This document shows, piece after piece, positions 34,569 to 52,151 of a DNA stretch of 64,000 nt. Made by a program: the position numbers and the translations under genes. The DNA is taken from positions 1 to 64,000 of the forward strand of contig NZ_RBZQ01000005.1 in assembly GCF_003640395.1 (NCBI RefSeq), in the 5' to 3' direction. The DNA comes from Stutzerimonas urumqiensis. Lineage in GTDB: Bacteria > Pseudomonadota > Gammaproteobacteria > Pseudomonadales > Pseudomonadaceae. The number at the start of each line of letters is the position of its first letter. The first letter of the stretch is position 1. Under the pieces are notes generated by a model. It was not told where the DNA came from. It searched no databases and was given only the letters and a program-made list of their open reading frames with translations.

Positions 34569-34843
34569 TCGGTCAGCTGGTAAAGGGTTTCCCCTTCCTT
34601 GAGCATGCCGAGTTCGTGGCGGGCGCGTTCCTCGACGGTTTCCATCCCTTCCTTGAGTTCCATCACTTCCGCTTCCATGAGACGGTTGCGCTCGAGCAAT
34701 CGCTCGTTCTCGCCGCGCTGTTCGGCAATCTGGCGCTTGAGTTCAGTGACCTGCGCCAAGCTGCCCTCGCCAACCCAGAGACGGTATTGAAGGCCGCCCA
34801 GCACCAGCAGCAGCCCGATGAAAATCCAGTAACGGCTACGCAT
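34565..34843 (-). CDS. ftsB: Cell division protein FtsB
   Basis: A 92-residue bitopic membrane protein of the divisome FtsQLB complex. A short cytoplasmic start (MRSRYW) leads to one membrane helix (IFIGLLLVLGGLQYRLW), followed by a periplasmic coiled coil rich in Glu, Arg and Leu (about residues 30-70) and a conserved HELGMLKEGETLYQL end. The start at 34843 is chosen because longer frames add non-family residues. It is coupled to ispD and follows eno after a terminator. Confidence 0.95.
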   Translation of the reverse strand: MRSRYWIFIGLLLVLGGLQYRLWVGEGSLAQVTELKRQIAEQRGENERLLERNRLMEAEVMELKEGMETVEERARHELGMLKEGETLYQLTE

Positions 34844-34972
34844 GGCGAACCCCGGATACCGACGGGCGCAGGCCCCCAACAACCCTGACGACGGCCGCGC
34901 GAGCACGGATCGAACGGGATCGAATGGGAGCGAAAACGGGTCGGGACGAATACATGGGGGTCAGTGCCATTG

Positions 34973-34998
34973 AAAAGGGCGGCAAGGGCCGCCCTTTT
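34973..34998 (-). terminator. Terminator downstream of eno
   Basis: AAAAGGGCGGC (34973-34983) pairs with GCCGCCCTTTT (34988-34998), an eleven-pair stem with T-runs at both ends. It lies 14 bases past the eno stop, so it should end or attenuate the eno transcript before ftsB. Confidence 0.85.
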
Positions 34999-35011
34999 AT
35001 CACGCCTTCGA

Positions 35012-38963
<3,952 letters not shown>

Positions 38964-40289
38964 CTACCAGCTCAAACCCGACTCCCGGCGGTCGGGCGAC
39001 CAGCGCAACACCGGGTGACCCGTCTCGTCGTTCGTGAGGTTGGCGACCGCGATCAGCTCATCTCCCCGGTAAAGCAACGGGATGCGAGCGCGCAGGAACG
39101 GCGGCCAGCCTCGCTCGCTCAGCAATCGCTTCAGGTCGCGCCGTCCGCGCCCCGGCAGGAGGAGCGTCTCACCGCCAACGCGGTAGCGAATGTTCAAATC
39201 GGCGTTCAGATCACCGTTTAAAAGCTTCGAGACTGGCGCCACCCGGCCATTGCCTGGCAGGTCGAGCTCGCGAGCGGGGTCATGCCATGTCACTGGCGCC
39301 ACGGCTGGAATCAACCAGGCGCGAGGAACGAACCAGACGCGGTCGCGGGAGCGTTGCAGTTCGCCGCCTTCGAGGCCCCAGACCGGATTCCGATCGACCG
39401 CCGCATCGCGCAGGCAGGCCCAGCCGGCCCAGTGAGCGCTGTCCGGCATCCGGCTGAAGGCGGCCAGCCAATGGCGCAGAGCATTGCGTTGGCGTGCCTC
39501 GGAAAGCGCCCGCAGCGGCGCCAGCGCCAGGCTCGGTACATCGAGCCAGGGCAGCGGTGAACCGCCGCGCGCCAGGGCAAGGTCGAGCTCGGCCAGATCG
39601 CCCAGCAAGCCATCGGCCTCACGCAAATGGTCGGCTGCGCGAGCGATCGCGGCCGGCGCCTGGGGCCAGCGCGCCTGCAAAGCTGGCAATACGGTGCGAC
39701 GCAAGAGGTTGCGGGAAAGATCCGTATCGAGGTTGCTCGGATCGTCGATCCAATCGAGCCGATGGACGAGGGCGTAACGTTCGAGTTCGGCGCGGGTCAC
39801 GTCCAGCAAGGGTCTCAGCAAGACGCCGCCAGAAAAAGGACGCGAAGGCGCCATGCCGCACAGCCCGCGCAGGCCGCTGCCGCGGACCAGACGGTAGAGC
39901 ACCGTTTCGGCCTGATCATCGCGATGCTGCGCCGTCAACAATACTTCGCCGGCTTCAAGGTGTTTGGCCAAGGCTTCATAGCGAGCAGCCCGCGCCTGGG
40001 CTTCCAGGCTCGCCCCCGTGCGGACATTCACGCGCTCCACCGCCAGCTCGATATCCAGCGCTGCGCAGAGCCGGGCGCAATGAGCAACCCAGTCTTCGGC
40101 AGCCTGCTGAAGGCCGTGATGAACGTGCACGGCACGGATCGGCGGCAGCCGATGCTCCCGGCGCAGCGTGACGAGAAGGTGCAGGAGAACGGTGGAATCG
40201 AGCCCACCCGATAGCGCGACCCTGAACCCTGGCGCACTGAGCCAGGGTTGCAGGTTAGCGAGGAGACGCTGCGGCAGAGAATCAGGCAT
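38964..40289 (-). CDS. tilS: tRNA(Ile)-lysidine synthase
   Basis: A 441-residue enzyme that puts lysidine at C34 of tRNA-Ile(CAU). The ATP PP-loop is VALSGGLDSTVLLHLL, followed by RAVHVHHGLQQAAEDW and TAQHRDDQAETVLYRLVRGSG. The C-terminal TilS substrate-binding domains end with LLLPGRGRRDLKRLLSERGW. ATG 40289 is preferred; an in-frame GTG at 40319 is an alternative with no better ribosome site. It lies 56 bases after accA. Confidence 0.96.
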   Translation of the reverse strand: MPDSLPQRLLANLQPWLSAPGFRVALSGGLDSTVLLHLLVTLRREHRLPPIRAVHVHHGLQQAAEDWVAHCARLCAALDIELAVERVNVRTGASLEAQARAARYEALAKHLEAGEVLLTAQHRDDQAETVLYRLVRGSGLRGLCGMAPSRPFSGGVLLRPLLDVTRAELERYALVHRLDWIDDPSNLDTDLSRNLLRRTVLPALQARWPQAPAAIARAADHLREADGLLGDLAELDLALARGGSPLPWLDVPSLALAPLRALSEARQRNALRHWLAAFSRMPDSAHWAGWACLRDAAVDRNPVWGLEGGELQRSRDRVWFVPRAWLIPAVAPVTWHDPARELDLPGNGRVAPVSKLLNGDLNADLNIRYRVGGETLLLPGRGRRDLKRLLSERGWPPFLRARIPLLYRGDELIAVANLTNDETGHPVLRWSPDRRESGLSW

Positions 40290-40345
40290 GGCGGCAGCGG
40301 TGCTGTGGGAGAGAGGCACCGCCCATCTGGCGACGCCTCGCGACG

Positions 40346-41296
40346 TCAGGCGACGCCGTAGCTCATCAGGCGGTCGTAGCGGGACGACAACAGCTTGTCC
40401 GTGTCGAGTCCCTTCAGCTCGGCAAGCTGGACGCGGTAGGTTTCGCGCATCGCCTCGGCCATGATCGCCGGATTGCGGTGGGCGCCACCCAGCGGCTCGG
40501 AAATGACCTTGTCGACGATCCCCAACCCCTTCAGGCGCTCGGCCGTGATGCCCATGGCTTCCGCCGCATCCGGCGCCTTCTCCGCTGTTTTCCAGAGAAT
40601 CGACGCACAGCCTTCCGGCGAAATGACCGAGTAGGTGGAGTACTGCAGCATGTTCAACCGATCACAGACGCCGATCGCCAATGCACCACCCGAACCGCCC
40701 TCGCCCACGACCGTGGCGATGATCGGCGTCTTGAGCCGCGCCATGACCCGCAGGTTCCAGGCGATGGCCTCACTCTGGTTGCGTTCCTCGGCATCGATAC
40801 CCGGATAGGCGCCGGGCGTATCGATGAAGGTGAGGATCGGCAGCTTGAAGCGCTCGGCCATTTCCATCAATCGGCAAGCCTTGCGGTAGCCTTCCGGCCG
40901 CGGCATGCCGAAGTTGCGCCGTACCTTCTCACGCACGTCCCGCCCCTTCTGATGCCCGATCACCATGACCGGCTCGCCCTCGAAACGGGCCACACCGCCG
41001 ACGATCGCGTGGTCATCGGAGAAATGGCGGTCGCCATGCAGCTCATCGAACTCGGTGAACAACAGCGTGATGTAATCGAGGGTATAGGGACGGCGTGGAT
41101 GGCGCGCCAGCTGAGCGATCTGCCAGCTGCTGAGGTTGCTGAAGATGCTCTCGGTCAGCGACTCGCTCTTGTCTTGCAGACGGGCGATCTCGTCGCTGAT
41201 GTTCAGGGCATTGTCGTTGCCCACCAGGCGCAGCTCTTCGATCTTGGCTTGCAGGTCGGCGATCGGCTGTTCGAAATCGAGGAAATTCGGGTTCAT
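40346..41296 (-). CDS. accA: Acetyl-CoA carboxylase carboxyltransferase subunit alpha
   Basis: A 316-residue subunit of the carboxyltransferase that makes malonyl-CoA. It starts [20 protein letters not shown] (ATG 41296; an ATG two codons earlier at 41302 is also possible). Other blocks: [39 protein letters not shown] and [20 protein letters not shown]. It is downstream of dnaE, the conserved order in pseudomonads. Confidence 0.98.
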   Translation of the reverse strand: MNPNFLDFEQPIADLQAKIEELRLVGNDNALNISDEIARLQDKSESLTESIFSNLSSWQIAQLARHPRRPYTLDYITLLFTEFDELHGDRHFSDDHAIVGGVARFEGEPVMVIGHQKGRDVREKVRRNFGMPRPEGYRKACRLMEMAERFKLPILTFIDTPGAYPGIDAEERNQSEAIAWNLRVMARLKTPIIATVVGEGGSGGALAIGVCDRLNMLQYSTYSVISPEGCASILWKTAEKAPDAAEAMGITAERLKGLGIVDKVISEPLGGAHRNPAIMAEAMRETYRVQLAELKGLDTDKLLSSRYDRLMSYGVA

Positions 41297-41413
41297 AGTC
41301 ATCCGTCATGCATCGGCCGTTCGGGCCGGGGCTGTTCCGTTTTTTGCGCCTTACCTTACGGGACGGGGGGCTTCCGGTCGAACGAAAATTACCCCCACGA
41401 CCCTCGGGCGCGG

Positions 41414-44935
<3,522 letters not shown>

Positions 44936-45050
44936 GGCGGACCTGGCTCAACAAGTGGGGCGCGCGATTGTAACGCCTTTGTCCGAACGGCTGGGGGCCA
45001 TTGCTAGGCATATGACCGTCGCATGACGACCGGAGCGCAACGATGCCCAC

Positions 45051-45695
45051 TTAACCGACGATGGCCAGCCCTTCGGACAGTTCAGGCACAACGGGAATCG
45101 CTGCTTCGAGCGACAGACGGACCGGCGCGAACGATCGCCGATGTATGGGCGTCGGGCCAAGACGGTACAGGGCCTCGAGATGCTCGGCTGTCGCGTAGCC
45201 CTTGTGGGCGGCAAAGCCGTAGCCAGGATAGTCGAGGTCGAGCGATTGCATTTCACGGTCACGGCTGACCTTCGCCAGGATCGAGGCCGCGGCGATGGCT
45301 GGCACTTTCGCGTCGCCCTGAACGACTGGAGCGCTGGGAACGGCCAGTTTCGGGCAGCGATTGCCATCGATCAGGGCCAGTCTGGGCAATACGCTCAAGC
45401 CTTCGACTGCGCGTTGCATCGCCAGCATCGTCGCGTGGAGGATGTTGAGGGTGTCGATTTCCTCGACTTCCGCGCGCCCGATGCACCACGCCAGCGCCTT
45501 CTCGCAGATTTCATCGAACAACGCTTCGCGACGCACCTGCGATAGCTTCTTCGAATCGTTGAGCCCAAGGATCGGACGACTCGGATCGAGAATCACCGCT
45601 GCGGTGACCACCGGACCACACAGGGGGCCTCGCCCCACTTCGTCCACGCCAGCCACCAGCTCCTCGACCAGCTTGAAATCAAGCCCGAGCTGCAT
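45051..45695 (-). CDS. rnhB: Ribonuclease HII
   Basis: A 214-residue RNase H type 2 that removes ribonucleotides and RNA from DNA. The first acidic pair is in [20 protein letters not shown], with further carboxylates in [13 protein letters not shown] and SRDREM. The C-terminal [20 protein letters not shown] is typical. The gene overlaps the end of lpxB by 17 bases, indicating coupling. Confidence 0.97.
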   Translation of the reverse strand: MQLGLDFKLVEELVAGVDEVGRGPLCGPVVTAAVILDPSRPILGLNDSKKLSQVRREALFDEICEKALAWCIGRAEVEEIDTLNILHATMLAMQRAVEGLSVLPRLALIDGNRCPKLAVPSAPVVQGDAKVPAIAAASILAKVSRDREMQSLDLDYPGYGFAAHKGYATAEHLEALYRLGPTPIHRRSFAPVRLSLEAAIPVVPELSEGLAIVG

Positions 45696-46824
45696 GGTTC
45701 GCCCCTATCAATTCGAGGACACCCGCCGCCGCCTCGTCCGAAGCACCTCGGCGCAGCATCCGGTGAATCTCGTCGAATCGCTCCGTCTGCACCTCGCCCC
45801 CCTGAAGCAGGCCGGCAAGCAACGATGACATTTCGTCCGGTTGCGCGGCCTCTTGCAGCAACTCAGGTACCAAGGGCGTACCCGCCAGCAGATTAGGCAA
45901 CGATACGAAGGGACTCCGCACCAGACGGCGCAAAATGCGGTAGGTCAGGGGCGCCACGCGGTAGGCGACTACCATCGGCCGCTTGAACAGCAACGCCTCG
46001 AGGGTTGCCGTGCCGGACGCAATGAGCACCGCGTCGCACGCGGCAAGTGCATCATGCGAACGCCCGTCGAGCAGCATTAGCGGCAATTCGCGATGAACCA
46101 GCATCGCCTCGATCTGCTCGCGTCGCTGAGGATTAGCGCAGGGCAGCACGAACCGTACCCCTGGCCGCAGGGCACGCAGACGTTCCGCCGTGTCGAGAAA
46201 CAGCGTCCCGAGCCGAGCCACTTCGCCTTCCCGGCTCCCTGGCATCAGGGCCACCACCGGCTCGTCAGTCGGCATTCCCAGCTGGTCGCGTGCCTCGGCA
46301 CGGTCGATAGCCAGCGGCACGTCGTCGGCAAGCGGGTGGCCAACGAAGCGGACAGGCACGCCGTGCGTCTCATAGAAACGCGCTTCGAACGGGAAGAGTG
46401 TCAGGACCAGGTCACAAGCCGCGCGCATCTTCAACACCCGCTTCTGTCGCCACGCCCAGACTGACGGACTGACGTAATGCACGGTGCGGATGCCCGCCTG
46501 CCGCAGGGTGAGCTCGAGACCGAGGTTGAAGTCGGGCGCATCGATGCCGATGAAGACGTCGGGTTGCGCCTCGATGAGCGTGGCGGCCAGGCGCCTGCGG
46601 CGAGACAGAAGTTCGGGCAGACGACCGATCACCTCGACCAGGCCCATGACCGACAGGCGCTCCATGGGAAACAACGAGGCCAGCCCTGCTGCTTCCATAC
46701 GGGCGCCACCGACACCGATGAACTCCACGTCTGGCCGTACAGCCGCAATGGACCGCATCAGGCCTGCGCCCAGGATGTCCCCGGAGGCTTCCCCGGCGAC
46801 CAAGGCGATACGAAGCCGTTTCAT
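45679..46824 (-). CDS. lpxB: Lipid-A-disaccharide synthase
   Basis: A 381-residue inner-membrane-associated glycosyltransferase joining UDP-2,3-diacylglucosamine and lipid X. It shows [58 protein letters not shown] and [20 protein letters not shown]. The gap to lpxA is one base. It is part of the lpxD-fabZ-lpxA-lpxB operon. Confidence 0.98.
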   Translation of the reverse strand: MKRLRIALVAGEASGDILGAGLMRSIAAVRPDVEFIGVGGARMEAAGLASLFPMERLSVMGLVEVIGRLPELLSRRRRLAATLIEAQPDVFIGIDAPDFNLGLELTLRQAGIRTVHYVSPSVWAWRQKRVLKMRAACDLVLTLFPFEARFYETHGVPVRFVGHPLADDVPLAIDRAEARDQLGMPTDEPVVALMPGSREGEVARLGTLFLDTAERLRALRPGVRFVLPCANPQRREQIEAMLVHRELPLMLLDGRSHDALAACDAVLIASGTATLEALLFKRPMVVAYRVAPLTYRILRRLVRSPFVSLPNLLAGTPLVPELLQEAAQPDEMSSLLAGLLQGGEVQTERFDEIHRMLRRGASDEAAAGVLELIGANHAARA

Positions 46825-46825
46825 G

Positions 46826-47602
46826 TCAGCGAGTGATACCGCGGTTCGACGCTTGGATGGAATCGCGGAACAGGGCGACTTCCGAGAACTGTTTGGCGGC
46901 TTCGTCGAGCTCGCACAGCGCTTCCTCCACCGTCAAACCCTGGCGATAGACCGTCTTGTAAGCACGCCGTAGGGCCTGCATGGCCTCGCTCGAGAAACCC
47001 CTGCGCTTCATGCCTTCGAAGTTCATGCTGCGCGCCTCGGCGGGATTGCCGAACACCGTGACGAACGCCGGCACGTCCTTGCCTATGGCCGTCCCCATGC
47101 CGGAAAAGGCGTGGGCGCCGATATGGCAGTACTGGTGCACCAGGGTGTACCCGGACAGGATCGCCCAATCGCCAACGTGCACATGTCCGGCCAGCGCCGT
47201 GTTGTTCACCAGGATGCAGTGATTGCCAATGACGCTGTCGTGACCGATATGCGCGTAGGCCATGATCAGGTTGTGGTTGCCCAGGGTCGTTTCGGCACGA
47301 TCCTGCACCGTTCCACGGTGAATGGTGACCCCTTCGCGGATGACATTGTCGTCGCCGATGACCAGGCGAGTGGCCTCGCCCTTGTACTTCAGGTCAGGCG
47401 TGTCCTCACCGATGGAACTGAACTGGTAGATGCGATTGCGCTTGCCAATTCGGGTCGGCCCCTTGATGACGACATGCGAGGCAATGTGCGTCTCCTCACC
47501 GATGACTACGTCCGGCCCGATGATCGACCACGGACCCACCGTGACCCCGTCCGCCAACTGCGCCGAAGGATCGACGATAGCCCGGGGATCAATCGATGTC
47601 AT
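46826..47602 (-). CDS. lpxA: UDP-N-acetylglucosamine acyltransferase
   Basis: A 258-residue left-handed beta-helix enzyme for the first lipid A step. The start [20 protein letters not shown] is at 47602, overlapping fabZ (ATGA). Hexapeptide repeats run through the first two thirds, with the catalytic His in [22 protein letters not shown]-terminal helical domain ([20 protein letters not shown]) completes the fold. Confidence 0.98.
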   Translation of the reverse strand: MTSIDPRAIVDPSAQLADGVTVGPWSIIGPDVVIGEETHIASHVVIKGPTRIGKRNRIYQFSSIGEDTPDLKYKGEATRLVIGDDNVIREGVTIHRGTVQDRAETTLGNHNLIMAYAHIGHDSVIGNHCILVNNTALAGHVHVGDWAILSGYTLVHQYCHIGAHAFSGMGTAIGKDVPAFVTVFGNPAEARSMNFEGMKRRGFSSEAMQALRRAYKTVYRQGLTVEEALCELDEAAKQFSEVALFRDSIQASNRGITR

Positions 47603-48039
47603 AGCTTCTTTTCCGCGCAGATGATCTCTGCGGAGCACACCGGCTTGCCATCGACACTGGCCTGGCATTCGAATTTCCAGATGCCGCGCTTAACGCTCAG
47701 GAACTTTGCCTCGAGGATAAGTTGGTCGCCGGGCAGGACGGGCTGGCGGAAGCGCAGCTTGTCCGAGCCTACGAAGTAATAGAGGGTGCCATCGGCCGGC
47801 TTCACGTCAAGCATGCGAAAACCGAGAATGCCGGCCGCCTGCGCCATCGCCTCGATGATCAACACGCCCGGCATGATGGGATGCTGCGGAAAATGCCCGT
47901 TGAAAAACGGCTCGTTGATCGTGACGTTTTTGTAGGCGCGGATGCGCTTGGCGTCCGTGTCGAGCTCAACCACCCGATCGACCAGCAGGAACGGGTAGCG
48001 GTGCGGCAAATACTCACGAATCTCGTTGATATCCATCAT
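47599..48039 (-). CDS. fabZ: 3-hydroxyacyl-[acyl-carrier-protein] dehydratase
   Basis: A 146-residue hotdog-fold dehydratase of fatty acid synthesis. The catalytic His is in [20 protein letters not shown] and the Glu in the following IEAMAQAAG helix. It starts [20 protein letters not shown]. It sits between lpxD and lpxA, balancing the hydroxyacyl-ACP pool that both acyltransferases use. Confidence 0.98.
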   Translation of the reverse strand: MMDINEIREYLPHRYPFLLVDRVVELDTDAKRIRAYKNVTINEPFFNGHFPQHPIMPGVLIIEAMAQAAGILGFRMLDVKPADGTLYYFVGSDKLRFRQPVLPGDQLILEAKFLSVKRGIWKFECQASVDGKPVCSAEIICAEKKL

Positions 48040-48129
48040 GTAAAGGAGTGGCCTGTATTAGGTAAAGGGCCCGCCGTCTTGATCGGACAGGCTGTGCACG
48101 CTCAGCCAAGCAATTCAGCGGGCGAGCAA

Positions 48130-49176
48130 TCAGGCATCAGAAGCGCCATCGTCGCTTCGGGTCACCGCTGCCAGGCGCTTTTCAAGGTCATGAATCCGGC
48201 GAGCCAGATCGTCCAGGTTACGGAACCTTGCCGCGCTGCGCTTCCAATCGGACGCCGCCTGCATCGCCGTGCCGGATGAATAGCTACCAGGCTCGGTAAT
48301 CGAGCGGGTCACCATCGTCATCCCGGTCACGAAAACATTGTCGCAAACCTCGATATGGCCAACCATGCCGACCCCACCCGCGATCATGCAGTGACGGCCG
48401 ATCCGCGTGCTGCCGGAAATGCCGACACAAGCGGCCATAGCGGTGTGGTCGCCGATCTGAACGTTGTGAGCGATCTGAATCTGGTTGTCCAACTTCACGC
48501 CATCGCCAAGAACGGTATCGGACAAGGCGCCCCGATCAATCGTCGTATTCGCGCCGATCTCCACGTCATCGCCGATCGTCACGCCACCGATCTGGGCGAT
48601 TTTCTGCCACACGCCTCGTTCATTGGCGAAGCCAAACCCTTCCCCACCAATCACCGCACCGGACTGAATGACTACACGCTTGCCGATCGAAACATCGTGA
48701 TAGAGCGTCACCCGAGGAGCGAGGCGTCCCCCTTCGCCGATCCGGCTCCGTGCGCCGACGAAGCCATGGGCACCAATGACGACATCCTTCTCGATCACGG
48801 CACCCGCTTCGATCACGACATAGGCGCCGATGCTGGCGCTGGGATCGATCTTTGCGCCAGGCGCAATCTCCGCTGTCGGATGTACGCCTGCCACACTGTC
48901 AGGCCGGGTCTCGAACAAGTGAGACGCCTGGGCGTAAGCGAGATAAGGATTGGTGACGACAACAGCCACCCCATCGTATGAAAGCGCGTCGGCCTCGGTC
49001 AGCAGAACGGCTGCTGCCTGGGTGGAGGCAAGGAAACGCCGATACTGCGCATTGGCCAGAAAGCTGACCTGATCCGGTCCAGCTTCCTGCAGCGTCGCGA
49101 GGCCGGCGATCGGTTCACGGCGCTCGCCGCGAACGGTACCTCCTACCCGCTCGGCCAATTGTTCCAGCGTGATCAT
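48130..49176 (-). CDS. lpxD: UDP-3-O-(3-hydroxyacyl)glucosamine N-acyltransferase
   Basis: A 348-residue beta-helix enzyme of the third lipid A step. An N-terminal uridine-binding domain ([30 protein letters not shown]) is followed by hexapeptide repeats with the catalytic His in [20 protein letters not shown], and a C-terminal helix ([15 protein letters not shown]). It lies 16 bases after skp and 90 bases before fabZ. Confidence 0.97.
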   Translation of the reverse strand: MITLEQLAERVGGTVRGERREPIAGLATLQEAGPDQVSFLANAQYRRFLASTQAAAVLLTEADALSYDGVAVVVTNPYLAYAQASHLFETRPDSVAGVHPTAEIAPGAKIDPSASIGAYVVIEAGAVIEKDVVIGAHGFVGARSRIGEGGRLAPRVTLYHDVSIGKRVVIQSGAVIGGEGFGFANERGVWQKIAQIGGVTIGDDVEIGANTTIDRGALSDTVLGDGVKLDNQIQIAHNVQIGDHTAMAACVGISGSTRIGRHCMIAGGVGMVGHIEVCDNVFVTGMTMVTRSITEPGSYSSGTAMQAASDWKRSAARFRNLDDLARRIHDLEKRLAAVTRSDDGASDA

Positions 49177-49192
49177 CGGACCCAGGCCCTTA

Positions 49193-49696
49193 TCAGCGCA
49201 TCTGGTTCATGCGCTCGATGACCTGGCGGGTGATGTCGAACTGTGGCTTGACGTCCACGACAGCACCACGCTCGAGCACCAAGTCGTAGTCACCGCTCTT
49301 GATGACTTCCTCGACAGCCTTGTCGAGCTTGGGCTTGAGCTGCTTGAGCATGTCACGATCAGCTACCGCCTTGGCCTCGTTCAGCTCCTTGGATTGGAAC
49401 TGGAAATCGCGCGCCTTCTGCTTGAACTCGAGCTCCAGCCGCTCGCGCTCGGCTTGCTGCATCTTTTCGCCGTCCTTGACCAGACGATCCTGGATCCGCT
49501 TCGCATCGCTCTCCAGAGCCTTCAGCTTGTCGAGTTGCGGGCCGAACTTTTTCTCCGCATCGACGGCGTAACGCTTGGCGGCGTCCGACTCGAGCAGTGC
49601 CATCTGATAGTTCAGGACCGCGATTTTCATCTCGGCAAAAACGGGGCCCGCGACGAGCATCGAAGCGAGAAGGGACAATTGAATGAGCTTACGCAC
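49193..49696 (-). CDS. skp: Periplasmic chaperone Skp/OmpH
   Basis: A 167-residue outer-membrane-protein chaperone. Signal peptide: [21 protein letters not shown], cleaved about residue 21 or 22. Then [20 protein letters not shown] and long coiled-coil arms rich in charged residues ([20 protein letters not shown]), and a C-terminal strand [20 protein letters not shown]. It is located between bamA and lpxD, the conserved order. Confidence 0.96.
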   Translation of the reverse strand: MRKLIQLSLLASMLVAGPVFAEMKIAVLNYQMALLESDAAKRYAVDAEKKFGPQLDKLKALESDAKRIQDRLVKDGEKMQQAERERLELEFKQKARDFQFQSKELNEAKAVADRDMLKQLKPKLDKAVEEVIKSGDYDLVLERGAVVDVKPQFDITRQVIERMNQMR

Positions 49697-49726
49697 GGGA
49701 GACGACTCCTGAATGAAACACGGACA

Positions 49727-52087
49727 TCAGAATGTTTGTCCGAGAGAGAACTGGAAGACCTGGGGATCGGAATTTTCGGGTTTGACGACCGGCATGGCCA
49801 AGCTGAAGCTCAGGGGTCCAAGCGCTGTGATCCACGTCAGTCCGACACCAACGGAGCTGGCCATGTCGCCGAAATCGATGTCGCTGCAGTTGCCTTTCGC
49901 TTCTGCCGCCGCGGCACAGTTGGTATCGAAGACATTACCGACATCCCAGAAAACCGACGTTCGCAACGAGCGCTGGTCCTTGACGAACGGCATTGGGAAC
50001 AGCACTTCCAGGCCGCCCTGCACCAATACGTTGCCACCATAAGGGAGCGGGTCCTGATCCGGGTCCTTGACCGTGCCCGGGTTGGTTCCGTCGCTCGGCG
50101 TGCTGCGGGGGCCAAGGCTGCTATCTTCGAAGCCGCGAACCGAACTGAAGCCACCCGCATAGTAATGCTCATAGAACGGCAGGCTCGAGGTCGAGCCGAA
50201 GCTATCCCCGTAGCCCAGTTGGGTATGCATGCGCAGCGTGTAGGTCCGGCTGATCGGCACGAACAACTGAGCGTCGTAGTCCAGCTTATAGAACGACAGG
50301 TCGCTGCCCGGGATGGTCGACTCGAGCACCACGCTCTGCGAATGGCCACGCGTTGCCAGCACGCCGCGGTTCAGGGTCGACTCGGACCAGCCGGCCGACG
50401 CTTTGAAGTTGAGGTAGCTATCCCCTTCTTGTTCGATGAAGTCGAAAATCTCATCGACGGTGTAGAGACCGGTATCGATGCTGTCCTGCTGAACCGCAAG
50501 ACCGAACGACAGACGAGAGGTCTCGCTGATGGGGTAACCGATGTTCATGCCGGCACCCATGCTATCGACGGCATAGCTCGAAATGTCGTAGTCGAGTTCG
50601 TCGTAGTCGGTGGTGCGGTAGAAGGCGTTGTAGCCCAGGCTGACCCCGTCCTCGGTCCAGTAGGGATCGACGAAGCCGAAGTTGTAGCGCGTCTGGTATT
50701 CGCTGCGCGTCAGACCAAGGCTCACGCGATTACCCGTACCCAGGAAGTTGTTCTGACTGATCGCGCCACCGAGGATGAGGCCCGCATTCTGCGCGAAACC
50801 GATACTGGCCGTGATGGACCCGGAAGGCTGCTCCTCGACCGTGTAGTTGACGTCGATCTGGTCGTCCGTGCCCGGCACCGGAGGGGTCTCGACGTTCACT
50901 TCCTTGAAGAAGCCGAGCCGCTCGAGCCGAGTCTTGGACTGGTCGATCAGATAAGTCGAAGCCCAGCCACCTTCCATCTGGCGCATTTCACGTCGCAGCA
51001 CTTCGTCTTCGGTCTTGGTGTTGCCACGGAAGTTGATTCGGTTCACGTAGGCACGCTTGCCGGGGTCGACGACGAACGTGATCGAGACCGTGTTGTCCTC
51101 GTCGTTCGCCTCCGGCACACCGTTCACGTTTGCGAAGGTATAGCCTTCATTGCCCAGGCGGCGGGTGATGAGTTCGGAGGTGGTAGTCATCACCTTGCGC
51201 GAGAAAACCTGCCCTTCCTTCACCAGCAGCAACGACTCCAGCTCTTCCTGAGGAACCTTCAGGTCGCCACTGAGCTTCACCTCGCTGACACGATAACGCT
51301 CGCCTTCATCAACGTTGACGGTGATGTAAACGTCTTTCTTGTCCGGCGTGATGGAGACCTGGGTCGAGCTGATATCCATGTTGATATAGCCGCGATCCAG
51401 ATAATAGGAGCGGAGTCGCTCCAAATCGCCCGAGAGTTTCTCACGCGCATACTTGTCGTCGTTCTTGAAGAACGAGAGCCAATTGCTGGTCTTCAACTCG
51501 AACAGATCGGTCAACTCTTCATCGGAGAAAACCGAATTTCCGACCACATTGATGTGCTTGATCGCGGCGACCGAGCCCTCATTGATGTCGATTTCGAGCG
51601 CGACCCGATTGCGCGGCTGAGGAACGACCTTCGCTTCGATATCGGCCGAATAACGACCCTGCGCCACGTATTGGCGCAGCAGCTCGTTTCGAACCCCTTC
51701 CAGCGTCGCTTGCTGAAAGATCTCGCCTTCGGCCAGTCCCGACTGCTGAAGACCACTAAGCAAGTCCTCGGTCTTTATCGCCTTGTTGCCTTCAATCTCG
51801 ATACGCGAAATCGACGGGCGCTCGACCACCGTAACGACCAGCACATCGCCGTCTCGACCGAGTCGGATGTCTTCGAAAAAACCAGTCCGGAACAGGGCCC
51901 GCGTCGCCTCGACGAGCCGACGGTCATCGACCGAGTCGCCGACGTTGAGCGGAAGTGCGCCAAAGACGCTTCCCGCTGAGACACGCTGCAGGCCGTTGAC
52001 GCGGATATCGGAAATGGTGAAGGACTCGGCGTGAACTTCGGTGACCATCAGAGCGGAAATCACCGCAGGTAGCAGCAGACGTTTCAT
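49727..52087 (-). CDS. bamA: Outer membrane protein assembly factor BamA
   Basis: A 786-residue outer-membrane insertase. A signal peptide (MKRLLLPAVISALMVTEVHA) is followed by five POTRA domains (first: FTISDIRVNGLQRVSAGSVF) to about residue 420, and a 16-strand barrel with VRGFEDSSLGPR in loop 6 and the C-terminal beta-signal ending VFQFSLGQTF. It folds and inserts outer-membrane proteins with Skp as a feeding chaperone. It is downstream of rseP by 64 bases. Confidence 0.98.
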   Translation of the reverse strand: MKRLLLPAVISALMVTEVHAESFTISDIRVNGLQRVSAGSVFGALPLNVGDSVDDRRLVEATRALFRTGFFEDIRLGRDGDVLVVTVVERPSISRIEIEGNKAIKTEDLLSGLQQSGLAEGEIFQQATLEGVRNELLRQYVAQGRYSADIEAKVVPQPRNRVALEIDINEGSVAAIKHINVVGNSVFSDEELTDLFELKTSNWLSFFKNDDKYAREKLSGDLERLRSYYLDRGYINMDISSTQVSITPDKKDVYITVNVDEGERYRVSEVKLSGDLKVPQEELESLLLVKEGQVFSRKVMTTTSELITRRLGNEGYTFANVNGVPEANDEDNTVSITFVVDPGKRAYVNRINFRGNTKTEDEVLRREMRQMEGGWASTYLIDQSKTRLERLGFFKEVNVETPPVPGTDDQIDVNYTVEEQPSGSITASIGFAQNAGLILGGAISQNNFLGTGNRVSLGLTRSEYQTRYNFGFVDPYWTEDGVSLGYNAFYRTTDYDELDYDISSYAVDSMGAGMNIGYPISETSRLSFGLAVQQDSIDTGLYTVDEIFDFIEQEGDSYLNFKASAGWSESTLNRGVLATRGHSQSVVLESTIPGSDLSFYKLDYDAQLFVPISRTYTLRMHTQLGYGDSFGSTSSLPFYEHYYAGGFSSVRGFEDSSLGPRSTPSDGTNPGTVKDPDQDPLPYGGNVLVQGGLEVLFPMPFVKDQRSLRTSVFWDVGNVFDTNCAAAAEAKGNCSDIDFGDMASSVGVGLTWITALGPLSFSLAMPVVKPENSDPQVFQFSLGQTF

Positions 52088-52151
52088 GAAGTCCTTTCTT
52101 ATACAGACTTGATTGACGAGCCGGCGCGAAGCGCGGACATAGGTCGCAGGG

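Noticed and set aside
49169..51979. A 936-codon open frame antisense to bamA and skp
   Set aside because: bamA and skp are unmistakable on the other strand. The antisense frame has no family motif or ribosome site and reflects high GC third positions.
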